This document shows positions 29,701 through 38,756 of a stretch of DNA of 64,000 bases, one piece after another (within the stretch, counting starts at the first letter, position 1; each line of letters begins with the position of its first letter). The notes under the pieces were generated by a model. It saw only the letters and a program-made list of their open reading frames with translations. It did not search any database and had not been told where the DNA came from. The position numbers were made by a program, and so were the translations under genes. The stretch is from a virus, in IMG/VR virus record IMGVR_UViG_3300034104_004920, positions 1-64,000 of that record; one strand, given 5' to 3'.

Positions 29701-32700
29701 GCAGTGTTACTTCTACAATAGTTAATCCAACTACCAGTGGATATTACAACAGTGTTATTTTAAGTACTCCATTAACAGGTTTAAATGAATTAGACTTGTA
29801 CATGTTTGGTGAGCTCAATAAGGAGTCACAAGATTTAATAGTATTAGGCATTCAGCCAGAAAGTAGTGGTAATGCTACTATTACACTCATGGATTATGGT
29901 GTTACCAGTACATACAACATATTTACTGAATATTTAAACTATACCGAACTACCGTCTTTCAACACAAATATTACAAAAACATCAAGAAATTTAATAGACA
30001 GTTTTGGAACAAAAGTACCGACAAATATTGTATTTACAAGTAATGAAACTGTAATGGAACGCAAAGGTCCGGCAGACTTTGTTTACAGATTGTTGGTGAG
30101 CTTTATCAACGCAAACAATCTTCCAAAAACAAAAAACTTTGTGGAATGCCAACTGGACTTTGCGGCCTCTACAGATGAAAGTTCTGTTGTAACAAAGATT
30201 GTAAAAGCAGAAACCTACTCAGTACTTTTCGAAGATGTCTTGGTTAATAAAGCATATCGTGTTAGACTGCGATATGTGGGAGAAGATGGAAGAACAGGTC
30301 CTTGGACTGTTTGGTATACCCATACAATACTAGGAAAGAGTGGTAGGCCAACCGACGTTACCGGATTTATCAGTACAGTATCAGAAACAGGAATAGTATT
30401 AACATGGAATGCTGCAACAGATTCTGACTATTCTTACAGCATTATAAAGCTAGGTTCTTCTTGGAGTACTGCTACAACTTTATTTAGAGGAAGTGCCAAC
30501 AGTTGGTCTTTTAACAGGCCGGCAACTGGTAATTATACATTTTTAATAAAACATATAGATACGTCGGGCAATGAAAGTTTAGTAGCAACAAGTCGTGGTG
30601 TAAGTTATACCAGTGCCGCAGTAAATAATGCTGGTATTACTATTAATAATGGAGCAATACAAGGTATTGGTACTGGATCAGGTACAACTGTAGCCAATAC
30701 CAGTATTGGTATCGTCGGAGGAGCTATTACTGGTATTGGTACTGGCAACAATACAACTGTAGCTAATAGCAGTATTACTGTAGATAGCAATGGTTCACTA
30801 CAAGGTATTGGTACTGGAGCAGGTACTACAGTAGATAATAGCCGCATACAAACAATAGAATTAACAACCTACAACGGTGGCAGAGTCATCAACGGTAATT
30901 CTTTTGAACCTGGTCCAACCACTCCAGTAGGCCAAAGTGCTTCGTTTATTTCAAAACAGGCATTTGCTAATGGCTGTTTTGTTACCTATAAACCAACATT
31001 TGTAAGTACTGTAAATGAGTCCTCCATTGTTGTAGCTATATCACAATCGCAAATAGGATTCAATGTTAGTCCTAATGATATTTTTGTGGCTTTAGCTGTT
31101 TATAATGACGGAAGATTATACGCCTACACAAATACAGCACCAAATAGCCTTCAATCAATACAATTAAATTCTGCTTATGTAAGCGGTGACTTTTTTAGTA
31201 TTACTTATGATGGTTCAAGAGTAATATTTTATAAAAATGGCACAGTTATATACGAACTCAGCTATACAAACACTAATCCATTATATATTTACGGAAACTC
31301 AGGTGCTACTGGCAGTGTGACTGTAAATTCAATATCTAGACTGTCTTTTGGACCAATGTCTTCTAATGCGTGGAGTCAAATAACAGGACAGCCGGCCGGA
31401 ATTTATAATAGCAATATTACTATTACTGATGGGGCTATCACTGGTATTGGTACTGGAAACAATACAACTGTAGCTAATAGCAGTATTGCTATTAGTAATG
31501 GAGCTATTACTGGTATTGGTACTGGAAACAATACTGCTGTAGCTAATAGCAGTATCAGTATTAATGCAGACGGTACTTTAAGTGGGGCAGGTAGTGGACA
31601 GGTAAATTTAAGCGATTTACCTGGGTCAATTAATCTTGCTCAGTTTGCAAGTGGTATAGAGCCTGTTAGTATAGTAAGCACTTTGCCGACAACAAAAACT
31701 ACAAGTAATGTATTTTTAACAACAAATAACAAACTATATCGTTGGAACGGTACTGATTATGTAAGTACGTTACTGGCCGGCGACATAGAAGGCACACTGT
31801 CGGCTGCTCAAATAGAATCAGTTGCAGCAGGTCAAATAACTGGAAAGTTGACTGATAACCAATTAGATGCAATCAGTGCTGCAAAACTCACAGGACAGAT
31901 TACAGGAACGCAAATAACAGACGAAGCTATTAGTGCTGCTAAAATTGCCGCAAACACGATTACTGCTAGTCAAATAGCTGCCAACACTATTACTGCTGCA
32001 GAGATTGCTGCAAATGCAATCACTGCAACAGAACTTGCAGCAGGTGCAGTAACAGCAGGAAAGATTGCTGCTGGTACAATAGAAGCAGGAGATATTGCTG
32101 CAGGTGCTATCACAGCAGGAAAAATTGCCGCAAATGCAATTACTGCAACAGAACTTGCCGCAGATTCAGTAACAGCAGGTAAAATTGCAGCAGCAGCAGT
32201 TAATACTACGGCTCTCGCAGCAGAAGCTGTAACAGCAGATAAAATTGCAGCAGCAGCAGTTAATACTACGGCTCTCGCAGCAGAAGCTGTAACAGCAGGT
32301 AAAATTGCAGCAGATACTTTAAGCTCAGATAATGTTTTAACTCGTGGCTTGACTGTTAGGGATAGCAACGGCAACATCATACTTTCTGCAGGCAGTAACT
32401 TGGATTGGACAAGGCTCGCCAACCAACCGTCCGGTATTTACAACAGTAATATTACTGTAGATACAAATGGAGCAATACAAGGCATTGGAACAGGAGCAGG
32501 TACCCAGGTAAACAATGCATTTGTAGAAAATCTGGTGTTGCTGGCCGGAACAAGGGTGTCGGTATATGGTAATTCCGTAAAAAGAACTGACGCAGGTACC
32601 GCGGCTTGGAATGCTCATGCTTATTCAAAAGATGGGTACATAGCCGGTGTATACTGTTCTTTTAAGCCGGATCAAACTAATAGCGCTTTAATGGTTGGAT

Positions 32701-33896
32701 TGAATAGTGATCCAGAATTGAATGAAAGCTACGATTCATTAGATTATGCATGGTATTTTGAAAACACCAATTTAAAAATATACGAGAGTGGAAGCCAAGT
32801 AGCAAACTTAAACGAAACTTATACAACAAGTGATGTATTTGCTGTTACATACGATGGGTCTTATGTTCGTTACCTAAAAAATGGCGAAGTAAAGAGAACC
32901 GTATCAGTTAATACTAACCCAAGACTGTATTTTGATTGTTCTATTTTTAGTCTAAATGCAGGTGTTTCCAAAATAAATTTTGGTCCAATGACGTCTAATC
33001 GTTGGGAGAATATTGGTGGCGGAGAAACTGCACTAAATACTCGACTTGCAAAAGCAGGAGACACAATAACAGGCAGAATAAATCTAGGTGTAGCCGATGG
33101 AGTTTTTGCCGGAACCGACTTAAATAACGGAGTTTATTTTGGTAATGGTGGCTTAGTAGGTAAAAAAGCCGGAAATACTACTTTTGCTATAAGTACTACT
33201 GGTGATGCAATATTTGCTGGAACAATTGCTGCAAACACTATTGAGACTAACAGTCTTAAAGTAGGTGCCGGCACTAATTCTACACTGCTTAATAGTTCAT
33301 TTAGCGGACGCAGTTATAATTTTTTCCCAAATACTGGGATGACTACTTACACAGTTTATACTGATTTTGTTAATAGTAATAAAATAGAATCTAGGTCTCA
33401 AGTAAGTGTTAATATAAATTATTATTTTCAAATTGGGGCAGCAACAACTAACGCCAATTTTTGTTATTTAATAATAGAACCTGAGTGGTACTTTCAAACG
33501 ATCGAAATCTCAACACTTAATTCATATAGTTCTCCAACGTATGGTTCAAACAGCGTTTTAGCTATACCAAAAGGAGAACGTTTTATGTCTAGTTGGACAT
33601 ATACTAATCCAGTTGGACAGATAAGAAATTTTTATGAAAGTAATAGTTTTAATTTTGTTCTATCCCCCGCTCTCATATCTGGAACTACGTTAGTAACTGG
33701 TCAAAACAATGAGCAGTACTACACGTGGCCTATACCTGAAGGGCATTTCGGAAGAGTATGGATTAGATTAAAAAGAGTTATAAGATTTTATCCTACAGCC
33801 GCTACACTTACCCCTGTAGCTGGAGATACCTCCTCGGTAAGTGCTGGAGACTATCTTGGCAATATTGTATATAACATAAGAAACACGAGGATTTGA
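26796..33896 (+). CDS. Tail tip host-specificity protein, K-I-J-like fusion, 2366 aa
   Basis: Residues 1-125 are an NlpC/P60 peptidase like lambda gpK, with Cys23 in LDCWGLV, His87 in THIGIF and His99. Residues 135-290 look like gpI, with PHPLRTVRF, a ubiquitin-like strand region and two hydrophobic segments. From about 290 to 1260 it follows gpJ, with fibronectin-like domains near 1150-1260. Then come GIGTG repeats (about 1270-1345 and 1540-1590), an AGKIAA/ITATELAA repeat stalk (1708-1845) and a C-terminal receptor-binding region. It opens peptidoglycan locally and binds the host. Confidence 0.85.
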   Translation: MDINKYIGIPFKANGRDSTGLDCWGLVRLVYKQEYNIDLPSFTTEYDINDDERIKELFDQYKEGWIKLDFPEPGCAVIFNILGETTHIGIFVENNKFLHVREGMDSVLESLENQKWNRRVQGFYKYNENTGVVLNGIPHPLRTVRFTAVIQPNTTISDLVQQLKSEHDISEDFDAKYRILVNGVPIDSSVWNEYTLKEGDRVEYRAILGKNNKVVRIVALLAVAYVSMGVAAFVTEVAAGGALVAGASVGLAKFIGAAAGAVAYAATNSLGMKLIDAIAPIVPKEQADPGMSERQLLVDGGSNQANKYGSIPVVLGKVKLTPPLGAEPVSQFSGDESTAGAETGTENFLKMLLIWGYGPLSIDYNTLKVGDVLLSEYDGVTQVHLDRINEPTTAQLAAFDAIYGSDTQQLPGNSLPGPKQTVNNVVTDTAPPLSVGDTDWVPSTGVGEWREFAFTQPSERIAVVLHFSQGLRRIRVSGSEAGATDAAPVRIGFQYRIGTGSWQPWTTKTIGGTLTTNNYIASGAPKKDAFSWSITLNRGNRWGPNDLISIRARRETGALTDPSAVWRYSHDCAVHSLTSYRNTKPTIDPINSKIAKSALSIKATEQVNGRIEGINAVVQTYCKDYYQGTWTDDRATNNPASLFRHVLTHPGTPNRILDADIAAKIDLTKLQHWHSYCVTKGFTYNSVIAGNNSVLDVLREICAAGRASPIIVDGKWSVVIDEVQNNIVQHFTPHNSWDFEGSKAVVKYPDCLRIRFFDEDNNYQEDEVLVYKAGKNSTNSELFEEMQFPGVTKRSAVIDHARWHMAQGVLRPERYTIQTDLEYLVCNRGDRVKVTHDVPLWGLGSGRIKTYFSENWSAISNGILAAATNQEPHNSIFKEVFNNRFLGDINNSGGVSSADSIAAIQYSNGSTTNATYINGIFRHVLGNNVSKYASYLTFNATATQIQLEEAVYLDVTKSYTIRIRKQDGSSVTSTIVNPTTSGYYNSVILSTPLTGLNELDLYMFGELNKESQDLIVLGIQPESSGNATITLMDYGVTSTYNIFTEYLNYTELPSFNTNITKTSRNLIDSFGTKVPTNIVFTSNETVMERKGPADFVYRLLVSFINANNLPKTKNFVECQLDFAASTDESSVVTKIVKAETYSVLFEDVLVNKAYRVRLRYVGEDGRTGPWTVWYTHTILGKSGRPTDVTGFISTVSETGIVLTWNAATDSDYSYSIIKLGSSWSTATTLFRGSANSWSFNRPATGNYTFLIKHIDTSGNESLVATSRGVSYTSAAVNNAGITINNGAIQGIGTGSGTTVANTSIGIVGGAITGIGTGNNTTVANSSITVDSNGSLQGIGTGAGTTVDNSRIQTIELTTYNGGRVINGNSFEPGPTTPVGQSASFISKQAFANGCFVTYKPTFVSTVNESSIVVAISQSQIGFNVSPNDIFVALAVYNDGRLYAYTNTAPNSLQSIQLNSAYVSGDFFSITYDGSRVIFYKNGTVIYELSYTNTNPLYIYGNSGATGSVTVNSISRLSFGPMSSNAWSQITGQPAGIYNSNITITDGAITGIGTGNNTTVANSSIAISNGAITGIGTGNNTAVANSSISINADGTLSGAGSGQVNLSDLPGSINLAQFASGIEPVSIVSTLPTTKTTSNVFLTTNNKLYRWNGTDYVSTLLAGDIEGTLSAAQIESVAAGQITGKLTDNQLDAISAAKLTGQITGTQITDEAISAAKIAANTITASQIAANTITAAEIAANAITATELAAGAVTAGKIAAGTIEAGDIAAGAITAGKIAANAITATELAADSVTAGKIAAAAVNTTALAAEAVTADKIAAAAVNTTALAAEAVTAGKIAADTLSSDNVLTRGLTVRDSNGNIILSAGSNLDWTRLANQPSGIYNSNITVDTNGAIQGIGTGAGTQVNNAFVENLVLLAGTRVSVYGNSVKRTDAGTAAWNAHAYSKDGYIAGVYCSFKPDQTNSALMVGLNSDPELNESYDSLDYAWYFENTNLKIYESGSQVANLNETYTTSDVFAVTYDGSYVRYLKNGEVKRTVSVNTNPRLYFDCSIFSLNAGVSKINFGPMTSNRWENIGGGETALNTRLAKAGDTITGRINLGVADGVFAGTDLNNGVYFGNGGLVGKKAGNTTFAISTTGDAIFAGTIAANTIETNSLKVGAGTNSTLLNSSFSGRSYNFFPNTGMTTYTVYTDFVNSNKIESRSQVSVNINYYFQIGAATTNANFCYLIIEPEWYFQTIEISTLNSYSSPTYGSNSVLAIPKGERFMSSWTYTNPVGQIRNFYESNSFNFVLSPALISGTTLVTGQNNEQYYTWPIPEGHFGRVWIRLKRVIRFYPTAATLTPVAGDTSSVSAGDYLGNIVYNIRNTRI
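30655..31560 (+). repeat. Coding repeats GIGTG in the tail tip gene
   Basis: The unit GGTATTGGTACTGG, encoding GIGTG followed by NNTTVANSS-like sequence, recurs at about 30663, 30730, 30800, 31442 and 31510. Probably a triple beta-helix or similar fibre fold; also a site prone to recombination. Confidence 0.6.
32170..32289 (+). repeat. Tandem 60-bp duplication in the tail tip stalk
   Basis: Two neighbouring 60-bp units (32170-32229 and 32230-32289) differ at one base (AGGT against AGAT). They encode 20 residues with NTTALAAEAVTA. The near identity means a recent duplication within the stalk. Confidence 0.75.
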
Positions 33897-34258
33897 TGAA
33901 TAAACTCTATGGTATAATTCAAAATAATTATGTTATTACATTTTTGACTTCTGATTCTGTACAAGAGGCTCCGTGGGTAGAATTAAATACCGAGATCTTG
34001 GAAACCAAACCGTCGCCAACAGCTAAGTTTAATTACGACCAACAGGTTTGGGAAACATTAAATGTAGACCTTTTAGTACCTCAATGGTATGTTGTGCGAG
34101 AACAAAGAAATCAGCTTTTACAAGAATCTGATTGGACCCAGCTTCCTGATGTGCCGCTAAGTACGAAGGAAAGCTGGGCAACTTATCGCCAACAATTACG
34201 CGATGTAACGACCCAACCAGATCCATTCAACATAACTTGGCCGACCGCACCGGCCTAA
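33896..34258 (+). CDS. Tail fibre assembly chaperone-like protein, 120 aa
   Basis: The C-terminal half, with RNQLLQESDWTQLPD then STKESWATYRQQLRD and a final ITWPTAP, is the familiar module at the end of phage tail assembly chaperones acting on fibres. The ATG at 33896 overlaps the TGA of the tip gene (a TTG at 33893 is an alternative), so it is translationally coupled to it. It most likely folds or protects the tip protein's C-terminal fibre. Confidence 0.7.
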   Translation: MNKLYGIIQNNYVITFLTSDSVQEAPWVELNTEILETKPSPTAKFNYDQQVWETLNVDLLVPQWYVVREQRNQLLQESDWTQLPDVPLSTKESWATYRQQLRDVTTQPDPFNITWPTAPA

Positions 34259-34259
34259 C

Positions 34260-34294
34260 AATAATACCCAGCTTTTGGCTGGGTATTATTTTGA
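34260..34294 (+). terminator. Terminator after the tip chaperone gene
   Basis: AATAATACCCAGC and GCTGGGTATTATT form a perfect 13-bp stem with a TTTTG loop, followed by TTG. Confidence 0.7.
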
Positions 34295-34295
34295 C

Positions 34296-34324
34296 TTGAT
34301 TATACTTATCCTTTGTGATATAAT
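34296..34324 (+). promoter_or_regulatory. Promoter of the fibre and glycan genes
   Basis: TTGATT (34296-34301), a 17-bp spacer and TATAAT (34319-34324), immediately after a terminator. Downstream genes up to the lysis block are tightly packed and may all depend on it. Confidence 0.65.
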
Positions 34325-34368
34325 TGTTACTATAAAAAAGCGCACCTATTTTTAATTAGGAGTTTAAT

Positions 34369-34953
34369 ATGACAGCACCGACCCGATTAAATTTAAAGAT
34401 TTATCAGGGCAGTACCTTTAGGCAAATCTTACGTTGGGAAAGTGCTACAAAGGTATATGCGCCTGTAACCTCTATTACCAACGCAGCACCAATGGTAATC
34501 ACAGCCAATGCTCATGGAGCTCCTCAAGGCTGGAGAGTAAAAGTCAGCAATGTTGGTGGAATGAAAGAAGCCAATAATTTAGACTACGTAATAGCCACTG
34601 GAACGACTACAAATACTGTTACTATAAATAGTGTAAACAGTATTGGTTTCGCTACTTATACTAGCGGAGGCGTATTGGAGTACAATCAGCCCGTTGATTT
34701 AAGTGGTGTAACAGCAAGAATGCAGATCAGACCAAAAGTAGACAGTGACCAAATATTAGACAGTTTGACAACAGAAAATAATAAGATTGTTTTAGATAAC
34801 GTTTTAAAAACTATTACAGTTCAAATAGATGAATCTGTAACTGCGTCGTACTCTTTTAAGAGTGCAGTCTATGATCTAGAAATAGTTAAGAATAACGATG
34901 TTATACCATTTTTAACAGGAACAGTCTTGCTTACTAAAGAGGTAACTAGATGA
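34369..34953 (+). CDS. Tail fibre-associated protein with FCCH-like insert, 194 aa
   Basis: The N terminus (LNLKIYQGSTFRQILRW) and C-terminal part (TARMQIRPKVDS, then YDLEI) match a phage baseplate or fibre-base protein. Inserted at about residues 35-105 is a module with ANAHGAPQGWRVKVSNVGG and a TSGGVLEYN end, like the FCCH-type beta domain often inserted in phage structural proteins. AGGAGTTTAAT precedes the ATG. It probably anchors the collagen-like fibre encoded next, whose ATG overlaps its stop. Confidence 0.55.
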   Translation: MTAPTRLNLKIYQGSTFRQILRWESATKVYAPVTSITNAAPMVITANAHGAPQGWRVKVSNVGGMKEANNLDYVIATGTTTNTVTINSVNSIGFATYTSGGVLEYNQPVDLSGVTARMQIRPKVDSDQILDSLTTENNKIVLDNVLKTITVQIDESVTASYSFKSAVYDLEIVKNNDVIPFLTGTVLLTKEVTR

Positions 34954-36554
34954 CTACGTACACTACTGTAGAAAATGAAAATGCTCCTAGCTTAGTAGTT
35001 GTCGACGATACCAGAGATATTATTGTTGTTACAACTGGTATTGGGCCTCGCGGAGAAACGGGCCCACAAGGTGAGGCCGGACCTCAAGGTATCCAAGGTA
35101 TTCAGGGTGAAACAGGACCTCAAGGCGAGACCGGACCTCAAGGCGAGACCGGACCTCAAGGCGAGACCGGATCTCAAGGTATCCAAGGTCCTCAAGGTAT
35201 TCAGGGTCCTCAAGGCGAGACCGGATCTCAAGGTATCCAAGGTCCTCAAGGTATCCAAGGTATTCAGGGTGAAACAGGACCTCAAGGTATCCAAGGTATC
35301 CAAGGTGAGACCGGTATGGGATTCACCATAGCCAAAACATATAGCAGTGTGGCATTACTTTTAGCAGACACTAGTCCTGCTAATATTTTAAGTGGGCAAT
35401 TTGCTATTATTGATACAGGGGATCCAAACAATACAGATAATAATAGACTGTATTTATGGAACGGGTTATCGTACTCGTATATAACAGATATCAGTGGTTC
35501 TCAAGGTATTCAAGGCGAAACAGGTCCACAAGGTAGTCAAGGTATCCAGGGTATCCAAGGCGAAACAGGTCCACAAGGTATCCAAGGTATCCAAGGTATC
35601 CAAGGTATCCAAGGTGAGACCGGGCCTCAAGGTACGCAAGGTATCCAAGGCGAAACAGGTCCACAAGGTATTCAGGGCGAAACAGGTCCACAAGGTATTC
35701 AAGGCGAAACAGGTCCAATGCCTTGGAACCTGCCGGCTGCACCATACAACAATGGCATATCATATAATATTGGAGCTGCTGTAACATACAATGGGGGATA
35801 TTATTATAGATCTGGTAATCCATTAAATCCAGGATATCCACCAACACCTGGTTCAATTAATGAATCTTGGACCCCTGTTGCCGATCGCGGTGAAACAGGA
35901 CCTCAGGGTATTCAGGGCATTCAGGGAGAAACAGGTCCTCAAGGTATTCAGGGTCCTCAAGGTGAAACAGGACCTCAGGGTATTCAGGGCATTCAGGGAG
36001 AAACAGGTCCTCAAGGTATTCAGGGTCCTCAAGGCGAAACAGGGCCTCAGGGTCCTCAAGGTATTCAGGGTCCTCAAGGCGAAACAGGCGACATAGACCT
36101 TTTAGAAGTATACAGCGACATACTACCAGGAATAGCATCAATATACGATATAGGAAATCAAGATTTTCCGTGGTATAGTGCATATTTTCATGATAGTATA
36201 AATATTGGTACAAATAAGCTATATGACTTACCTGATGATGCTTTAGCCATATACAGCAGTTCTATAGTAACGAATGCCGACGTAATTGCAAATTCATTGC
36301 TTTTAGACGAGCTTTTTATAAATCAAAATATAATTACGCCATTAAAAACGCCACTATACGGCGAGCCTACTTTAATTATACAAGGCAGCTTGGATGTGGT
36401 AGGAGATTGGTTAAAAATACCAAACAGCAGCAAAAAAATAGAACAACCGCAGAGCGGGCAGCTAAGAAGCAACACACAAAGTTATTCGTATAAAAAAATG
36501 AGTACGGGTACTTTTTTTACTTTATCAAATTCAGAACAATACTATTTGCAATAA
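34950..36554 (+). CDS. Collagen-like tail fibre protein, 534 aa
   Basis: Long Gly-X-Y runs built from GETGPQ and GIQGIQ units occur in three blocks (about residues 30-128, 183-256 and 313-380). They are separated by globular inserts, one with YSSVALLLADTSP and one with aromatic-rich NNGISYNIGAAVTYNGG, the latter like a carbohydrate-binding module. Gly-X-Y blocks form a triple helix in phage fibres. The C terminus (380-534) is probably the trimer cap or an attachment domain. Confidence 0.8.
   Translation: MTTYTTVENENAPSLVVVDDTRDIIVVTTGIGPRGETGPQGEAGPQGIQGIQGETGPQGETGPQGETGPQGETGSQGIQGPQGIQGPQGETGSQGIQGPQGIQGIQGETGPQGIQGIQGETGMGFTIAKTYSSVALLLADTSPANILSGQFAIIDTGDPNNTDNNRLYLWNGLSYSYITDISGSQGIQGETGPQGSQGIQGIQGETGPQGIQGIQGIQGIQGETGPQGTQGIQGETGPQGIQGETGPQGIQGETGPMPWNLPAAPYNNGISYNIGAAVTYNGGYYYRSGNPLNPGYPPTPGSINESWTPVADRGETGPQGIQGIQGETGPQGIQGPQGETGPQGIQGIQGETGPQGIQGPQGETGPQGPQGIQGPQGETGDIDLLEVYSDILPGIASIYDIGNQDFPWYSAYFHDSINIGTNKLYDLPDDALAIYSSSIVTNADVIANSLLLDELFINQNIITPLKTPLYGEPTLIIQGSLDVVGDWLKIPNSSKKIEQPQSGQLRSNTQSYSYKKMSTGTFFTLSNSEQYYLQ
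35041..36088 (+). repeat. Collagen-coding repeat tracts
   Basis: Three tracts (35041-35310, 35499-35716 and 35889-36088) of 9- and 18-bp units such as GGTATCCAA and GGCGAAACAGGTCCACAA. They leave other frames and the opposite strand open, producing many false reading frames. Near-identical units allow length changes by recombination. Confidence 0.75.
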
Positions 36555-36566
36555 GGACATGTCACA

Positions 36567-38111
36567 ATGCCATACGTCAATTTTTTAAGTACAGACAATG
36601 ATTGTGGAAATCCGGCTAGTAGTATAATGTATACCGAAGGATTTGGTGCAACACATATTACAGCCGGTTCTTTGTCATTTCAGGGGACCACAGGAACATC
36701 TTCTGCGGGAAACTTTACAGTTTCCAGAGCCTATAAAAATATTTATAGATGGAGAGCTAGCTATTTATTAGTTGAACTAGATTACTACTTTAAGTTTGGA
36801 GCAAGAGAATATAATAACTTTTTATTGTTAGGAAATGGTTACGTATTGTTTGGCGGTATTGAATTACTTACAAGTTTTGCCGATTATTTAGAACAAAATG
36901 CAGGCCAAAGTGACTACAGTGCTGAATCTTTTTCTAACACTGCTGGAACTGCTTATAACATTAAAAATAATGAGTACGCATTATTTGCACCAACTTTGAG
37001 TAGTATTACCCTAAGTCAGTACGATAATTATGATTCTCCATATCCTTACTATGTAGAACTAGCTGAATATACAGGAGTAAAAAGAAAATTAAAATTACGT
37101 TGGATTGGACAAAACGGCGGCTATAATACTAATTTTCCAACCCCTTACCAGTATAATAATGCGCCTAACGATGGCGAATATTCAAGTGATGCGAATTTAG
37201 TTGTAACGTATGAATTTTCCGAAAACGACGCAGTAAAATTAAGCCTAGATCAAAATGAATATGGTACCGCTAACAATAGCAGTGTGTATTACCTAACAGG
37301 CAGACCGCTTGGATATTTTAACAATGATTTTACAGCTATAGAATCTGGTGAGATTTATAAAAATAAAAATAGTGGTGTACAAAATACTAGTTTCTTAGAC
37401 AGTAGTGAATACACATATTCACAAAATTATAGCAGTGTACCCGCTAACAGAGTTTGGACTTTTAGTGGCACACCGATTCAAGAATTACTAGAAACTATAG
37501 AGCATACAAAAGTAGAAGTTTATGGTTTTGGAAAGAATTCCGCTTGGTCAGAGCTTTCTGTAGGTGGGGCTGCTTACAATATATTTCCATATGATAAAAC
37601 CAACACAAAAAAATTTGCAACGGCACCCTTATCAGACTTAACAGAAAGAGAAGTAACGGGCAATTATATACTAGATATAGATATGTCTAGTTATACTAGT
37701 AATAAACCTTTAGTTATATCTATTCCTGAATTACCCAACCTAGTTACCGGCCAAGGAAGTTCTAATATTAGATTTAATTTTAAAAATCTAGATTTACCAA
37801 AGCATTCTGGTATTGTGGTAAAGTGTATTGTAAAATACAATGGCGGTAATTTAAGAGTCTACTTACCCTATATTAATGGATATAATCCTTTAATACCCGA
37901 TTCTTCAACCTATGATGGTATGACGAATCAATATAGTAGCGCTTATGTAAGCATATCTTCTTCGGTACTAAATTACACTAGACTATTGGAGTTTTACATT
38001 GAAAATGTAGGTGGTATAGAGATAACAGACTACTATAACGTGTCGTATAAGTTTCCAGACGATAATAGTTACAAAGTAAGTTTTTTTGCTCCTGATTATG
38101 TAATTGTATAA
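36567..38111 (+). CDS. Putative tail fibre / receptor-binding protein, 514 aa
   Basis: No known family. It is rich in Tyr, Asn and Ser with aromatic beta strands (for example SQYDNYDSPYPYYVEL), typical of fibre tips. Its place right after the collagen fibre and before a fibre-chaperone-like gene supports a structural role. Parts (residues about 60-190, with YYFKFGA and ending KLKLRWIG) recall the C-terminal domain of the tip protein (YYFQIGA, then RVWIRLK), so both may carry the same kind of receptor-binding fold. Confidence 0.55.
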   Translation: MPYVNFLSTDNDCGNPASSIMYTEGFGATHITAGSLSFQGTTGTSSAGNFTVSRAYKNIYRWRASYLLVELDYYFKFGAREYNNFLLLGNGYVLFGGIELLTSFADYLEQNAGQSDYSAESFSNTAGTAYNIKNNEYALFAPTLSSITLSQYDNYDSPYPYYVELAEYTGVKRKLKLRWIGQNGGYNTNFPTPYQYNNAPNDGEYSSDANLVVTYEFSENDAVKLSLDQNEYGTANNSSVYYLTGRPLGYFNNDFTAIESGEIYKNKNSGVQNTSFLDSSEYTYSQNYSSVPANRVWTFSGTPIQELLETIEHTKVEVYGFGKNSAWSELSVGGAAYNIFPYDKTNTKKFATAPLSDLTEREVTGNYILDIDMSSYTSNKPLVISIPELPNLVTGQGSSNIRFNFKNLDLPKHSGIVVKCIVKYNGGNLRVYLPYINGYNPLIPDSSTYDGMTNQYSSAYVSISSSVLNYTRLLEFYIENVGGIEITDYYNVSYKFPDDNSYKVSFFAPDYVIV

Positions 38112-38120
38112 GGTTTTATT

Positions 38121-38756
38121 ATGGAATTATACGCAAAACTAAATAATAGGCAAGAAGTTATTCAATTTCCAGTTTTATTGCCTTATAAACTGGAAGCCGG
38201 ACTTGCTAGGTATAATAATCTAGTATTAGTTAGTCAAGATGATAAACCAGAATACGTAGACTGGAAAAAACAATCTGTCCCAGTAGGTTTAAAAAAATCA
38301 ATAGACTTTAAAAATCCAAAAAACTTTTTTAAAGCCGTTTATGAAGTAAAATCGGTTGTAGATAATACAACCGATTTTAAAACAAAACAAAATAAATTTT
38401 TAGAAGTTTACAATGAGTATAAAAATACAAACTACAAAGTATTTCAGCAAAAAGTAAAAGATCTAACAGGTGACTATAAGCAGGAAGAGTTTGATACTTG
38501 GGACCAACAATTGGCTGAGGCAAAAGCCTATATAAGTACTAAAGAAGAAGGATTGCTATTAAAGAATATAAGCAATGAAAGAGGCATTTCATTACAAAAT
38601 TTAGTAGATAAAATAATATCTAAATCTAATTCTTATAATTCTACTTATGGAAAATTATTGGGAAAATATAGAAAAAACCAAGAAATACTAGACTCAATTG
38701 ACTTAAAAAATGAAGCTACTTGGGACGGAGTAAACAACTATAATTGGAATTTATGA
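38121..38756 (+). CDS. Tail fibre assembly-like protein, 211 aa
   Basis: An N-terminal beta region (MELYAKLNNRQEVIQFP) and a helical C-terminal half with EFDTWDQQLAEAKAYI and a lysine-rich end resemble phage fibre chaperones of the DUF4376 type. Position directly after the fibre gene agrees. AAGG precedes the ATG; its stop overlaps the first glycan gene (ATGA), linking fibre and glycan genes in one operon. Confidence 0.55.
   Translation: MELYAKLNNRQEVIQFPVLLPYKLEAGLARYNNLVLVSQDDKPEYVDWKKQSVPVGLKKSIDFKNPKNFFKAVYEVKSVVDNTTDFKTKQNKFLEVYNEYKNTNYKVFQQKVKDLTGDYKQEEFDTWDQQLAEAKAYISTKEEGLLLKNISNERGISLQNLVDKIISKSNSYNSTYGKLLGKYRKNQEILDSIDLKNEATWDGVNNYNWNL

Noticed and set aside
34992-36213. Several long open frames on both strands over the collagen gene
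   Set aside because: They are by-products of the 9-bp repeat; only the frame 34950-36554 has start signals and sensible flanking domains.
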